From Sipunculus nudus (lineage: Eukaryota; Annelida; Sipuncula; Golfingiida; Sipunculidae), in contig CM049309.1 of NCBI GenBank assembly GCA_026874595.1, positions 94,946,723-95,010,722 on the forward strand: a DNA stretch of 64,000 nucleotides. Reading direction: 5' to 3'. The notes under the pieces are model-generated. The model was not told where the DNA came from. It saw only the letters and a list, made by a program, of their open reading frames with translations, and did not search any database. Positions within the stretch are counted from its first letter, which is position 1. Every line of letters begins with the position of its first letter. Below, in pieces: positions 1-12,599 of the stretch. The position numbers were made by a program, and so were the translations under genes.

Positions 1-994
1 CAGTAAAAGTTTTGAGATACTGTGTTGCATACAAAAAATTTACAGATGGACAGGCAAGTGGACAGAATGGACTAATACCTTTATTTCACTTTCAAGAGAA
101 TAATGCATTTAAGTTTATATATAATCCTATTTTTTTAAGCAGATCCACTTTTTCCATTAAGAAGTTTTAATCTGAATCATTTTTTTATTTACAGGTTTAT
201 AAATTTTTAATTAAAAAACCTGAAAATATAAGTTAAAATATTAGAATTGTTGCAAAAGTTGCAATCATTATATATACAGAGTAAAAAACATTGGGTCATA
301 TTATGCATACACATATATTTTATAATTTTTAAATCATAAATGTTTAAACTGATTTTAAAAGAAAATAATGCCACAACATGGCATCTACAAGAATATTCCT
401 TGAATCACTATTAAAAAGTTTTGCACATTGGAGTTTTCAGGACATGCTTAATTTTATTCACCAAAATAAAATAAAAGTAAATTTGATAAAATAAAACATC
501 TTTTCAAATAAAGTATGCACACTGTTGGTTGAATGAGGGACAAACAATATCATTGTGCTAATTACTATCCCAGTTTTAATTAATTACTGGAATTAATAGT
601 CAATTTCACACCTGGTGAAGTTTTTACTCTTCTGAAGTAAGGAATTACTTATCTCATGAACATCCACACTTTCACAGCAATACACCACTTTGTGGACACA
701 ATTAAATGTACACTTTAATCATTGTAACCCTGGTGGTTCAAAACAAAATCTAAAATGTAGCATGTCCAAGAATAAAATAAAATACAGAAAACATATAACA
801 TTCAATTAGTTTATGCACCAGCTGGGGGGATGAGTGCAGGGCAGAGGGGAAGCCTGCTAGTAGTGGCCAAGCTGGGCCAAGGTAAGCTGCCTGGGGTGGG
901 TTACATAATGCAAGTGAAGGCTGTACTACTAGGTGGGCTAGATGTAAACAATACTTGACATGGTGTATGAAAACATGAATAAAAGCTATTCATT
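1..994. other. AT-rich non-coding sequence, no gene seen
   Basis: There are no long open frames, splice-flanked frames or strong internal repeats. A GC-richer stretch at about 818-940 (AAGCTGCCTGG and similar words) is echoed at about 22440-22470, so it is probably part of a dispersed family. Confidence 0.5.
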
Positions 995-2386
995 CCAATC
1001 AATTTCTTTTGAAAGTTCAGATTTTAAAAGATAAAATCCTTATGCATATATGCTGGGAAAATTAAATCAACAGTGCCAAAGTTGGACAAAATTTAAGGTA
1101 CTGATTTTTTATTTATGCTAATAACTTGAAAAATTTGCAAATTTCAGATCTAATTTTGGGTAAACAATTGAATCTTGATTAAATAAAGTTATATTCCTGA
1201 AAAAAAGTCTCTAGGTTCAGCAATTCTCATGTGAGTAAATATATTTCCTGATTTTTTAAAAAACTGCATTATGTTTTGGCCCATAACTTCAAAATAATAC
1301 CCAATACTGACCTAATTTTTGGTATGTTCATAGAAAAATGTATAAAAGAATGTGAATACTAAATACGATCAAAAACAGATCAGTGGTTTTGATATAAGGC
1401 AGCCTTGAAGTGTAACAATGGCTTTTTTATATGGAAAACGGAGTTTTTTTACTTAATATCTCGAAGGAACAAAGTCCTAATGACCCAATTTTCGGTATGG
1501 TAGGAGATTTTGGGGACATCTAAAATTATGTCAACAGCCTGGGGAGCATAGAGATGTGCACTGAATGACCTACAGTCATAAAAGTGGACTGCTTGACAAT
1601 GTAAGGGAATACAACAAGAGCCTCCAAAAAAATTCAATAACTAGCCTAATTTTGCAGCTTTTATTTTCAAATTTCAGATTTTAACAGATTAAATCCTTAT
1701 GTATACATGGTGTGAAAATTAAATCCACAGTACTTACAGGAAAAAAACGTGCCATGGCAAAAGTTGGGCAAAATTTAAGGTACCAATTTTATATTTTTGC
1801 CAATATTTAAAAAAATTTAACAGATTTTGATCTAATTTTTGGTATACAATTAAATTTTGATTAATTAAAGTTGTATCAATGGAAAAAAGTCCCTACCTTT
1901 AACACTTAAGGTCTTAAGTAACAAAATATCTTCCTGATTTTTTTACAAAGTGCATTATGTTTGGGCCAATAACTTTTTTAAATTATATAATACTGACTTA
2001 ATATCTGGCATGTACATAGGAACTATATAGAGGAATATTTATGGTAAATATGAAGAAAACCAGATGAGTGGTTTTGATATTAGGCAGTCCTGAAGTGTGA
2101 AAATAGATTTCTAATAAAAAATTGAGGCTTTTCCTTAATATCTCAAAGGAACTAAGTCCTACTGACCCAATTTTTGGCATGGTAGGAGATTATGGGGACA
2201 TCTAACTGTATGCCGAAATTCAGATTCATAGGTCCAACGGTGTCGAAACGTGCCAGTCTTACGGACGTACATCCAGACGGACAGACAGACAGACGGACGG
2301 ACAGACGGACAGACAGACAGACGGACGGACGACGGACAATGGACCATGACTATAGCTCAGATGACTTATAGTCAGCTGAGCTAAAA
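995..2386 (+). repeat. Two tandem copies of dispersed repeat family A
   Basis: Copy one (995 to about 1640) lacks the right end. Copy two (about 1640-2386) is complete. Shared words include GTTGGGCAAAATTTAAGGTAC, GGCCCATAACTT, CTGGCATGTACATAG and GTGGTTTTGATATTAGGCAG (longer words cut to 20 bases or fewer). Copy two ends in a GACGGAC/GACAGAC microsatellite (about 2268-2335), then ACTATA and a hairpin at 2353-2384. Short open frames in it lie within the repeat and are not genes. Further copies are at 6585-8062 and 22585-23985. Confidence 0.85.
2353..2386 (+). repeat. Terminal hairpin of family A
   Basis: TAGCTCAG, a mismatch base, TGACT, loop TAT, AGTCA, a mismatch base and CTGAGCTA form a near-perfect stem-loop, followed by an A-run. 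The same hairpin ends copies at about 7297, 8030, 23950 and, with two changes, 31015. It is the constant right end of the family. Confidence 0.8.
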
Positions 2387-4223
2387 ATGTCATTTGTTTT
2401 GTTGTGTAATCTATTTAAAAGTTATTGGGCATCATAAAGACTCTAAGATTAATAAATATAACAGGTTGATACTAAAGTATTTTGCAGAAATGAAGATCGT
2501 CTCACATCCAGAATCGGCAGGTGCGCGATGATAGAACAGCCAAGGATTTCTCACACTTTCCGTCATTGCTCATTTATTATAAACTTTTAATGATTTTTTG
2601 TGTCAGAAATCAATAAAAACATGACAATTTAAGCGTGTTACTAAAACAGGATTGTCGTGGACTTCTCTACATTTTATTTAATCTAAAGTGAAAAGAACGA
2701 GCTAAGTTGGACCAAGCGAGTGGCCTGAAAAGGCCACTTGACAGTGTAAGCTGTCCTAAGCTTGGTCATATCTGTGGATCAAGGGCAGTAATTTTATTAT
2801 CAGAGATTTTTATTATACATTCTGAGAAAAACACAAGGTGGTAAACGACAGTTTTATTCAAGTTTTAATTAACTCCGGTCTTCCTTGCCTCAACAGATGG
2901 ACTCACTAATGAACAATTACATGTGATATAACTGTATAAATGCAGTTTAGGTATCCAGCATAGCGAACCGCAGAGTGAGAGCACGGAAGCCAGGGCAACA
3001 CGTGGACAACAAGTCAGTCGTTCTTTGATCAAACTCCATTTTCCTATCTTTTGATGAAAGTTTTTGTGAATGAATCATATATTTCACATTCTGTGGAGTA
3101 CTTATTTTGACTAAGTCTTGCAGATTTTGTGTTCGTTTGTTCATAGTGATATTGATGTCTGGTTGAACTTCGGTCTGTTTTTTCCCGAGCTTTCCTCTGG
3201 GCCGCAATCATTCACTATGATTTGGGGTGATTTTTAAGTAGGAACTTCTGTACGGAGTGATAATTTCCCCAGCGTGTAAGTACACAGGTGAACAGCGTGA
3301 CCTACTTTAGGGCTTCGGGGGACAGGCAGCCATCCCCGTACGTAAGCGCTTGTCAGTGCTGTAATCAGCCATTTGTCACTTTTCTGTAGTTCAGAATACC
3401 ACAGCCCACAGGCTTATACCGTTTACATGTTTGCAAACTTACGCAAGCACCAAATGTTTTTGTGGGGAAATACTGTAACATAATTGGATGTCAAATACAC
3501 AGGGGCCAATGCCCTGGATAAAATCCCAACTGATTACGCAATACATGTGGCTCTTGCACTCGTACTTAATCGCCCGTGAATGAAGCTCATTATAGCTAGA
3601 CGTGGGTCATTTCCTGGTTATCATAAACATGTAATTTGCAAAAATTTTTATATACTGCATTATCCAAATGAAAGAACAGCATAAATGGTCAAAATCTGAA
3701 AAAAAAATATTCCGAAACCTTATTAGACTGTATTTTTAGATCGAAAGGGGGACTTGTGTACCTGACTTCACCGGAAACGGATATATAGTTGTCGATCATT
3801 TAAGACATTCAGGCCGGCAGTTTGACTAAGTTCGTGCAAAATTTTACCTCTCAGGCTTAGACCCACACATAAGTTGACAAACCCTTTCTTGGATTAATTT
3901 TTTGGGAACAAATTTCTCAACGTATATGCTTTTTTTTACGGTAAATACAGATCAACATTGTTCACTCAGACCCCAAATATCAGACCCTGGGTTTGCTCTA
4001 TCTGCTGGCATATCATGGTAACACATTTCTCATGGTGAAAGTTAAACAAGGCCTACAGGCCTAATGCGAACCTGTGCATTGGGAAATACACCAGGTTTAA
4101 TGCTTCAATGCTGGACCATTACTTCTCATGTATATGAACGATGCAAGTACTAAACATTTTGAATAAGAAACAATTACACAAACATCACTGCTGAAATTCT
4201 GGCATGGGTGAACACAACACAAA
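2387..4223. other. Non-repetitive sequence with no supported gene
   Basis: This is one of few stretches left of the gene without obvious repetition. An 86-codon open frame on the minus strand (2947-3207) has no ATG at its start and no recognisable domain. No exon matching phase 0 after exon 6 could be identified. Confidence 0.45.
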
Positions 4224-6560
4224 AACAAGGGACCTATGGGTCACTGTGCTCAGCTGACGTTAACCTTGAAGGTAAAAATCTAAAATAATATCTAAAGGAG
4301 ATAAAGTGTAAGAGAAAGAGGTATTAAGGCCATGGTTGGTTTATATAATTGGTTTGTATTGATGAGCAAGAAATTGTTGCAAAAAATATTTTGTGACCTG
4401 ACCATTTGTTTCCTAATGTTGAAACTAAAGCATGTGAGCAGTTTGTGAACAAATGATCTGTACTATTACCATGATCATTAGTTGGTTTTTCGATTAACTG
4501 TTGACATTTCAGTAGTTTACACATTTGTTCAATTGAATCTATTTTTTTGTATAATATATATTATTAAATATATATGTATTTATTTATGAAATGTATACAG
4601 TTGAAATATAGCTAATTAACAACATAAAACAGGGCAAACAAAGCCTGATCTCAAATTCTGCTGAGGCAGGAAAATAATGAACAAATGTTTGTATTAAATC
4701 CTGATTTTTTTATCACATCAATTATTTTCTAATTTAAGTTTATATTTCTATACATTTCCAATTTAACATATATATCTGAATATAAAAGTTGATTCATAAT
4801 TCTCAATTGCATCATCATAAATCTCAATCTTGTCAGATAACACCACATCATGCATACCAATGTTAATTTATTTTATTACCACAAAAATATATCTTTTAAA
4901 TCTGCAAAACAATAAATATCTAAAAATAATACTTGATTTAGATTTCACAATTTTTAATTGTGTCTTTATTTATCCATAATGTGCTTCATATTTTATAATA
5001 ATTAAGCATACTGATGGGTTCATTTATATTTGTTAAAATCATTTAAAAGAAAATTGATTTCTTTAAAAATGCTACATTACACAACATTGCATCTTCTGGA
5101 TTACACCTTGAATTATTTTTTCAAGGAAAGTTTTTGCATATCGGAGTGGAAACAGCATTACAATTAAGGAGATACAGTGAAAACAATAACAATTACTGCA
5201 TAACACTGGTTGGGTTTGCGGGGGGGGGGGGGGGGGGGGGGGATTGGGGTGGTGATATGAGAATAACTGTACACCTGTCACAGCAGGGGATCTCCCCCAG
5301 TGACTGTAACAAATCAGAAACCCTGGCATAGCTGACTTCCAGTGACCTGGAGTGGGACCCTGCATCTGTAATCAAAGCAAGTGACTACAGAAAAAACAAG
5401 GGACCTATGGGTCACTGTGCTCAGCTGAAGTTAACCTTGAAGGTAAAAATCTAAAATAATATCAAATGGAGATAAAGTGTAAGAGGAAGAGGCAATAAAG
5501 GCCATGGTTGGTTTATATGATTGGTTTGTATTGATGAGCAAGAAATTGTTGCAAATAATATTTTGTGACCTGACCATGTGTTTCCTAATGTTGAAACTGA
5601 AGCATGTGAGCAGTTTGTGAACAAATGATCTGTACAGTTACCATGACCATTAGTTGGCTTTTCGATTAACTGTTGACATTTCAGTAGTTTACACATTTGT
5701 TCAATCGAATCTTTTTTTTTGTATAATATATATTATTAAATATATGTTTTTTTTATGAAATGTATACAGTTGAAATATAACTAATTAACAACATAAAACA
5801 TGGCAAACAAAGCCTGATCTCAAATTCTGCTGATGCAGGAAAATAATGAACAAATGTTTGTAATAAATCCTCATTTTTTTATCACATCAATTTTTTTTTT
5901 TAATTTAAGTTTATATTTCTATACATTTTCAATATAACATATATATCTGAATATAAAAGTTGATTCATAATTCTCAATTGCATCATCATAAATCTCAATC
6001 TTGTCAGATAACACCACATCATGCATATAAAATGTTTATTTTTTTTTTACCACAAAATATATCTTTTAAATCTGCAAAACAATAAATATCTAAAAAAAAT
6101 ACTTGAATTTAGATTTCACAATTTTTAATTGTGTCTTTATTTATCCATAATGTGCTTCATATTTTATCATAAGTTAAGCATACTGATGGGTTCCATTATG
6201 ATTGGTAAAATCATTTAAAAGAAAAATGATTTCTTTAAAAATGCTACATTACACAACATTGCATCTTCTGGATTACACCTTGAATTACATTTCAAGGAAA
6301 GTTTTTGCATATCAGAGTGGAAGCAGCATTACAATTAAGGAGATACAGTGAAAACAATAACAATACTGCATAACACTTGGTGGGTTGTGTTTGCGGGGGG
6401 GGGGGGGGGGGGGGGGTCATTGGGGTGGTGATATGAGAATAACTGTACACCTGTCACAGCAGGGGATCTCCCCCAGTGACTGTAACAAATCAGAAACTCT
6501 GGCATAGCTGACTTCCAGTGACCTGGAGTGGGACCCTGCATCTGTAATCTGTAAACAAAG
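4224..6560 (+). repeat. Tandem duplication of a roughly 1.17-kb repeat
   Basis: Copy one is about 4224-5390 and copy two about 5395-6560. Both start ACAAGGGACCTATGGGTCAC followed by TGTGCTCAGCTGA. Both contain the same AT-rich interior, a long G-run (5220-5242 and 6395-6416) and the same tail ending in TGGGACCCTGCATCTGTAAT. They differ by scattered substitutions and small indels, so the duplication is not very recent. The left end is the same constant motif seen at about 21354, 24527 and 27644. Confidence 0.85.
5220..5242 (+). repeat. Run of 23 G
   Basis: An uninterrupted G tract in copy one of the duplication, with 22 G at the matching place in copy two (6395-6416). Such tracts can form G-quadruplexes and are prone to length error in sequencing. 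Confidence 0.9.
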
Positions 6561-6584
6561 CAAATGACTACAATAGAGCCTCAA

Positions 6585-8062
6585 GAAAAAAATCAATAAC
6601 TAGCTTAATTTTCAAGCTTTTACTTTCAAATTTCAGATTTAAACTAATTAAATATTTATGTTCACATGCTGTGAAAATTAAATCAATGGTGCTTACAGGA
6701 AAAAAACGTGCCATGGTCAAAGTTGGGCAAAATTTAAGGTCCTGATTTTATTTTTATGCTAATTACTTAAAAAATTTACAAAATTCAGATCTAATTTTGG
6801 GTAAACAATTGAATCTTAATTAAACATAGTTATATACTTGGGAAAACAGACTCTAGTTTCAAAATTTTTCATGTTAAGTGAGTAAATATTTTTCCTGATT
6901 TTTTACAAAGTCCATTATGTTTGGGCCCATAACTTAAAGAATTTATACTTAACAGACTTAATTTCTGGCATGTACATAGGAACTATATAGAAGAATATTT
7001 ATGGTAAATATGAGGAAAAACAGATGAGTGGTTTTGATATTAGGCAGTCCTGAAGTGTGGAAATAGGATTTTAATATAAAATTGAGGTTTTTCCTTAATT
7101 TCTCAAAGGAACGAAGTCGCAGAGACCCAGTTTTCGGCTTGGTAGGAGATCTTGGGGACATCTAACATTATGCTGAATTTTGGATTCCTAGGTCTTACGG
7201 TTTCAAAACGTGCCACATCTACGGACGGACGGACGGACGGACGGACGGACGGACGGACGGACAGACGGACGGACGACGGACAATGGACCACGACTATAGC
7301 TCAGATGACTTATAGTCAGCTGAGCTAAAAATCAATAACTAGCTTAATTTTCAAGCTTTTATTTTCAAATTTCAGATTTAGACAAACTAAATATTTATGT
7401 TTACATGCTGTGAAAATTAAATCAAAGGTGCTTACAGGAAAAAAACGTGCCATGGTCAAAGTTGGGCAAAATTTAAGGTACTGATTTTTTTTTATTCTAA
7501 TAACTTAAAAAATTTACAAAATTCAGATCTAATTTTGGGTAAACAATTGAATCTTAATTAAACATAGCTATATACTTGAGAAAATAGACTCTAGTTTCAA
7601 AATTTTTCATGTTAAGTGAGATATTATTTTTCCTGATTTTTTACAAAGTCCATTATGTTTGGTCCCATATCTTAAAGAATTTATACTTTACAGACTTAAT
7701 TTCTGGCATGTACATAGTAACTATATAATGGAATATTTATGGTAAATATGAGGAAAAACAGATGAGTGGTTTTGATATTAGGCAGTCCTGAAGTGTGAAA
7801 ATAGGATTTTAATAAAAAATTGAGGTTTTTCCTTAATTCCTCAAAGGAACGAAGTCGCAAAGACCCAGTTTTCGGCTTGGTAGGAGATCTTGGGGACATC
7901 TAACATTATGCTGAATTTTGGATTCCTAGGTCTTACGGTTTCAAAACGTGCCACATCTACGGACGGACGGACGGACGGACGGACGGACGGACGGACAGAC
8001 GGACGGACGACGGACAATGGACCACGACTATAGCTCAGATGACTTATAGTCAGCTGAGCTAA
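6585..8062 (+). repeat. Two tandem copies of family A
   Basis: The copies lie at about 6585-7328 and 7330-8062, offset by about 738 bases and very similar. Each ends in a pure GGAC microsatellite (about 7221-7275 and 7961-8010), then GACGGACAATGGACCACG, ACTATA and the family hairpin. The near identity implies a fairly recent duplication. Confidence 0.87.
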
Positions 8063-8400
8063 TGATTGTACCTGGCACCACCAGTCTTGTATACAACAAA
8101 GCTATCAGAGATATATACATATGCCCAATTTTAGACTGATATATCAAACCCCTCCTGAAAATAAGCAGGGACACACACTGTGCAAAAATTATTTTAGGTG
8201 GCACCACCAGTCTTGTATACGACAAAGCTATTTGATATGTATATACATGCCAAATTTCAGGCTGATATATCAAATTCCTCTGAAGAAATAACCAGGCACA
8301 TTCACTGTGCAAAAGTCATTGTAGGTGGCGACACCTGTCTTCTGAACGAGAAAGCCATCAAAGACACATAGACAGGTCAAAATATCAGGCAAATACATCA
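8063..8400 (+). repeat. Three degenerate units of a GGTGGCACCACCAGTCTTG repeat
   Basis: Units of roughly 125 bases begin near 8070, 8197 and 8322, with the shared order GGCACCACCAGTCTTGTATA, AAAGCTAT, GCCAAATTTCAGGCTGATAT and ATCAAA. Related words occur in the families at 27970-29000 and 33040-34380. Confidence 0.65.
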
Positions 8401-9263
8401 AACTTACCTTGGGTCTGATGCATGGGGCTGACCAGGCTTAGGTGAGAAAGGCAGGTGCCCCAATCCAACTGTGACAAATTTGCTGGCTAAGGCTACTGCA
8501 CTGAGTGAACTCATGACCTGCACCTGGCTAGACTGAGGGAACGTTTGACCTGCACCTGGCTGCACTGAGTGAACTCTTGACCTATAGCATAATCTGATAC
8601 AGTTGGCAGTCTGCAAAAGCTATAAATAGATCCAGACTGACCTCTAGCCTGTTGCCATATCTGAAATAGTAGCCACACCATTGCATAAGCTCATGCAGGG
8701 GCCCTGCCCTGAGGGGCATGACACCCATGAGGTGATCACATACCTTGTGCTTGGCTGCACTGATTGAACTCTTGACCTATATCTGACTGCACTGAATATA
8801 CTCTTGATCTGTTGCCAAATCTGAAACAGTTGGCAGTTTCTCAACCTATTTAAAGATACAGACACAATCTTCGCCTGTTGGTAAATTTGTTTACACATAC
8901 TGAAAGACTGGCTAAAATGCTTTTTTCTTCAAGCTGACATATTCACAAAATCTGCATCTTCAAATATGAGTCATAAGACCATCATTTGCACAGTACCTGG
9001 TAATGCTAGCTTCTGTCATTTCTGAGAGTACTATGTCAGTATGCTTACTTGGCCAAATGACTGTTCAAATTCATGTAACTCCACTAAAATTCATCAAATG
9101 CAAACCATTTGAACAAACTTTAGAGGGCTTGCCGCTTGGTTCATTTCTGTAAAATATTGAACAATTTGGCTGGACTGTTTACAAGAAGAAGACTTAAAAG
9201 TCTTCTTTAAAAGTTTTTCATTTTTTTCCCTATAGAATCTAAGTAAATGCAGATAGCAAACTA
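8401..9263. repeat. Degenerate repeats, no gene
   Basis: The words TGACCTGCACCTGGCT, CACTGAGTGAACTC and CTGTTGCCA recur irregularly between 8440 and 8880. The stretch 8930-9240 resembles the 12.6-15.1 kb family (CTGTAACTC..CCAAAA, TTTGAACAAACTT). Small open frames here show no recognisable protein signature. Confidence 0.5.
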
Positions 9264-9539
9264 GATGTGTCGGAACGACACAAATGCCCCCGCCTTGGGC
9301 AAATTAGAAACATTTGTAAAATTTGGAAAAGTTCAGGAGGTGTCGTATGGTCAAAAGTAGGTCAACAAGGGCAAAATGCAACCTCGATCTGTAACGGGTC
9401 ATTATCAAGCAACACACCAAAAATCATGCCAGTATATGTAGGCATTGTGAAAAAAAGTCCATACATGTGCATTTTCCATAAAAATTTCTGTCTTTCATGA
9501 AATTTTCTATGTTTAGGAGCCGTAAAACAATCAAAAGTA

Positions 9540-11299
9540 GGTCAACCGGGATGAAACGCAAACTCGATCTGTAACTGTCATTATCTGCCCACAAAAAAAA
9601 ATCAGGGTGGTATCTGCAGGCATTGAGGAAAAAAAGTCAGTACATATGCATTTGTTATGAAAATTTATATTTTTCATGAAACTTTCTATGTTCAGGAGCA
9701 GTCAAATGGTCAAAAGTAGGTCAACTGAGACAAAACAAGAACTCGATCTGTAACTGGTCATTATCTGCCTACACATAAAAAATCAGGCCTGTATCTGCAG
9801 GCACTGCGAAAAAAAGTCCATACATGTGCACCTTTTTATGAAATTTTCTATGTTAGAGCACCGTCAAACGGTCAAAAATACGTCAACTGGGACAAAACGT
9901 GAACTTGATCTGTAACTGGTCATTATCTGCCCTCACACCAAAAATCCGGCCAATATCTGCAGGTATTGTGAAGAAAAGTCTGTACAAGTGTATTTGTCAT
10001 GAAAATATATATTTTACATGAAATTTTCTATGTTCAGGAGCCGTAAAACAGTCAAAAGTAGGCCAAGCGGGACGAAATGCGAACTCCATCTGTAACTGGT
10101 CAATATATGCCAACACACCAAAAATCAGGCCAATATCTGCAGGCATTGCGAAAAAAAGTCCGTACATGTGTATTTGTCATGAAATTTCATATTTTTCATG
10201 AAATTTTCTATGTTCAGGAGCTGTAAAACGGTCAAAATAGGTCAACCAGGACGAAAAGCGAACTCGATCTGTAACTGGACTATATCTGCCCACACACCAA
10301 AAATTAGGCCAATATCTGCAGGCATTGTGAAAAAAAGTCTGTACATGTGTATCTGTCATGAATATTTCTATTTTTCATGAAATTTTCAAAGTTTAGAAGC
10401 CGTAAAACGGTAAAAAATAGGTCAACCGGGATGAAACGCAAACTCGATCTGTAACTGTCATTATCTGCCCACAAAAAAAAATCAGGGTGGTATCTGCAGG
10501 CATTGAGGAAAAAAAGTCAGTACATATGCATTTGTTATGAAAATTTATATTTTTCATGAAACTTTCTATGTTCAGGAGCAGTCAAATGGTCAAAAGTAGG
10601 TCAACTGAGACAAAACAAGAACTCGATCTGTAACTGGTCATTATCTGCCTACACATAAAAAATCAGGCCTGTATCTGCAGGCACTGCGAAAAAAAGTCCA
10701 TACATGTGCACCTTTTTATGAAATTTTCTATGTTAGAGCACCGTCAAACGGTCAAAAATACGTCAACTGGGACAAAACGTGAACTTGATCTGTAACTGGT
10801 CATTATCTGCCCTCACACCAAAAATCCGGCCAATATCTGCAGGTATTGTGAAGAAAAGTCTGTACAAGTGTATTTGTCATGAAAATATATATTTTACATG
10901 AAATTTTCTATGTTCAGGAGCCGTAAAACAGTCAAAAGTAGGCCAAGCGGGACGAAATGCGAACTCCATCTGTAACTGGTCAATATATGCCAACACACCA
11001 AAAATCAGGCCAATATCTGCAGGCATTGCGAAAAAAAGTCCGTACATGTGTATTTGTCATGAAATTTCATATTTTTCATGAAATTTTCTATGTTCAGGAG
11101 CTGTAAAACGGTCAAAATAGGTCAACCAGGACGAAAAGCGAACTCGATCTGTAACTGGACTATATCTGCCCACACACCAAAAATTAGGCCAATATCTGCA
11201 GGCATTGTGAAAAAAAGTCTGTACATGTGTATCTGTCATGAATATTTCTATTTTTCATGAAATTTTCAAAGTTTAGAAGCCGTAAAACGGTAAAAAATA
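9540..11299 (+). repeat. 880-bp direct duplication inside the 180-bp array
   Basis: 9540-10419 and 10420-11299 look identical wherever I compared them, including irregular features such as CACAAAAAAAAATCAGGGTG and a shortened unit. Neighbouring 180-bp units differ far more from one another, so this block was copied as a whole and recently. Confidence 0.8.
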
Positions 11300-12544
11300 G
11301 GTCAACCGGGACGAAACGTAAACTCGATCTGTAACTGGTCTATATCTGCCCACACACCAAAAATCAGGCCAATATCTGCAGGCATTGAGAAAAAAAGTCC
11401 GTACATGTGTATCTGTCATGAATATTTCTATTTTTCATGAAAATTTCTAAGTTTAGGAGCCATAAAACAGTCAAAAGTAAGTCAAATGGGACGAAACACG
11501 AACTCGATCTGTAACTGGTCTATATCTGTCCACACACCAAAAATCAGGCCAATATCTGCAGGCACTGCAAAAAAAGTCCGTACATGTGTATTTGCCATGA
11601 AATTTCATATTTTTCATGAAATTTTCTATGTTCAGGAGCCGTAAAACGGTCAAAAGTAGGTCAACCGGGACGAAACCCGAACTCGATCTGTAACTGGTCT
11701 ATATCTGTCCAAACACCAAAAATCAGGCCAATATCTGCAGGCACTGCGAAAAAAAGTCCGTACATGTGTATTTGTCATGAAATTTCATATTTTTCATGAA
11801 ATTTTCTATGTTCAGGAGCTGTAAAACGGTTTAAAAGTAGGTCAACCGGGACGAAACATGAACTCGATCTGTAACTGGTCTATATCTGCCCACACCCCAA
11901 AAGCAGGCCAATATCTGCAGGCATTGCGAAAAAAAGTCCGTACATGTGTATCTGTCATGAATATTTCTATTTTTCATGAAAATTTCTAAGTTTAGGAGCC
12001 GTAAAACGGTCAAAAGTAGGTCAACCGGGACGAAACGCGAACTCGATCTGTAACTGGTCTATATCTGTCCACACACCAAAAATCAGGCCAATATCTGCAG
12101 GCACTGCGAAAAAAAGTCCGTACATGTGTATTTGTCATGAAATTTCATATTTTTCATGAAATTTTCTATGTTCAGGAGCCGTAAAACGGTCAAAAGTAGG
12201 TCAACCAGGACGAAACGCGAACTCGATCTGTAACTGGTCTATATCTGCTCACACCAAAAATCAGGCCAATATCTGCAGGCATTGCGAAAAAAAGTCTGTA
12301 CATGTGTATCTGTCATGAATATTTCTATTTTTCATGAAATTTTCTAAGTTTAGGAGCCGTAAAACGGTCAAAAGTAGGTCAACCGGGACGAAACGCGAAC
12401 TTGATCTGTAACTGGTCTATATCTGCCCACAAACAAAAAATCAGGCCAATATCTGCAGGCATTGCGAAAAAAAGTCCGTACAACTGTTTGATTTCGGAAT
12501 GACGGAATGACGGAAGGACGGAATGACGGACATGGGTAAAACTA

Positions 12545-12575
12545 TATGCCCCGGCCACTTTGTGGCGGGGGCATA
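12545..12575 (+). repeat. Terminal hairpin of the 180-bp-unit element
   Basis: A stem of 14 pairs with one mismatch closes on a TTT loop between TATGCCCCGGCCAC and GTGGCGGGGGCATA. An A-run follows. Confidence 0.8.
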
Positions 12576-12599
12576 AAAAATAAGCCGAATCCCACAACA

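Larger units (their letters stand above)
9264..12575 (+). repeat. Composite element with about 17 tandem units of 180 bp
   Basis: The left end is a small hairpin (TGTGTCG-GAA-CGACACA, 9266-9282) followed by ATGCCCCCGCC. The body repeats a unit of about 180 bases with the words CGTAAAACGGTCAAAAGTAG, AACTCGATCTGTAACTGGTC, CAATATCTGCAGGCATTG and GTCCGTACATGTGTAT. The right end has a GGAATGACGGA microsatellite, ACTATA and a hairpin (TATGCCCC..GGGGGCATA, 12545-12575) whose outer arm matches the left-end motif. Open frames of about 60 codons on both strands are by-products of the repeat. Confidence 0.85.

Noticed and set aside
2947-3207. 86-codon minus-strand frame as a further exon or small gene
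   Set aside because: It begins with TTG directly after a stop, has no recognisable domain, and does not join exon 6 through clear splice sites in phase 0.
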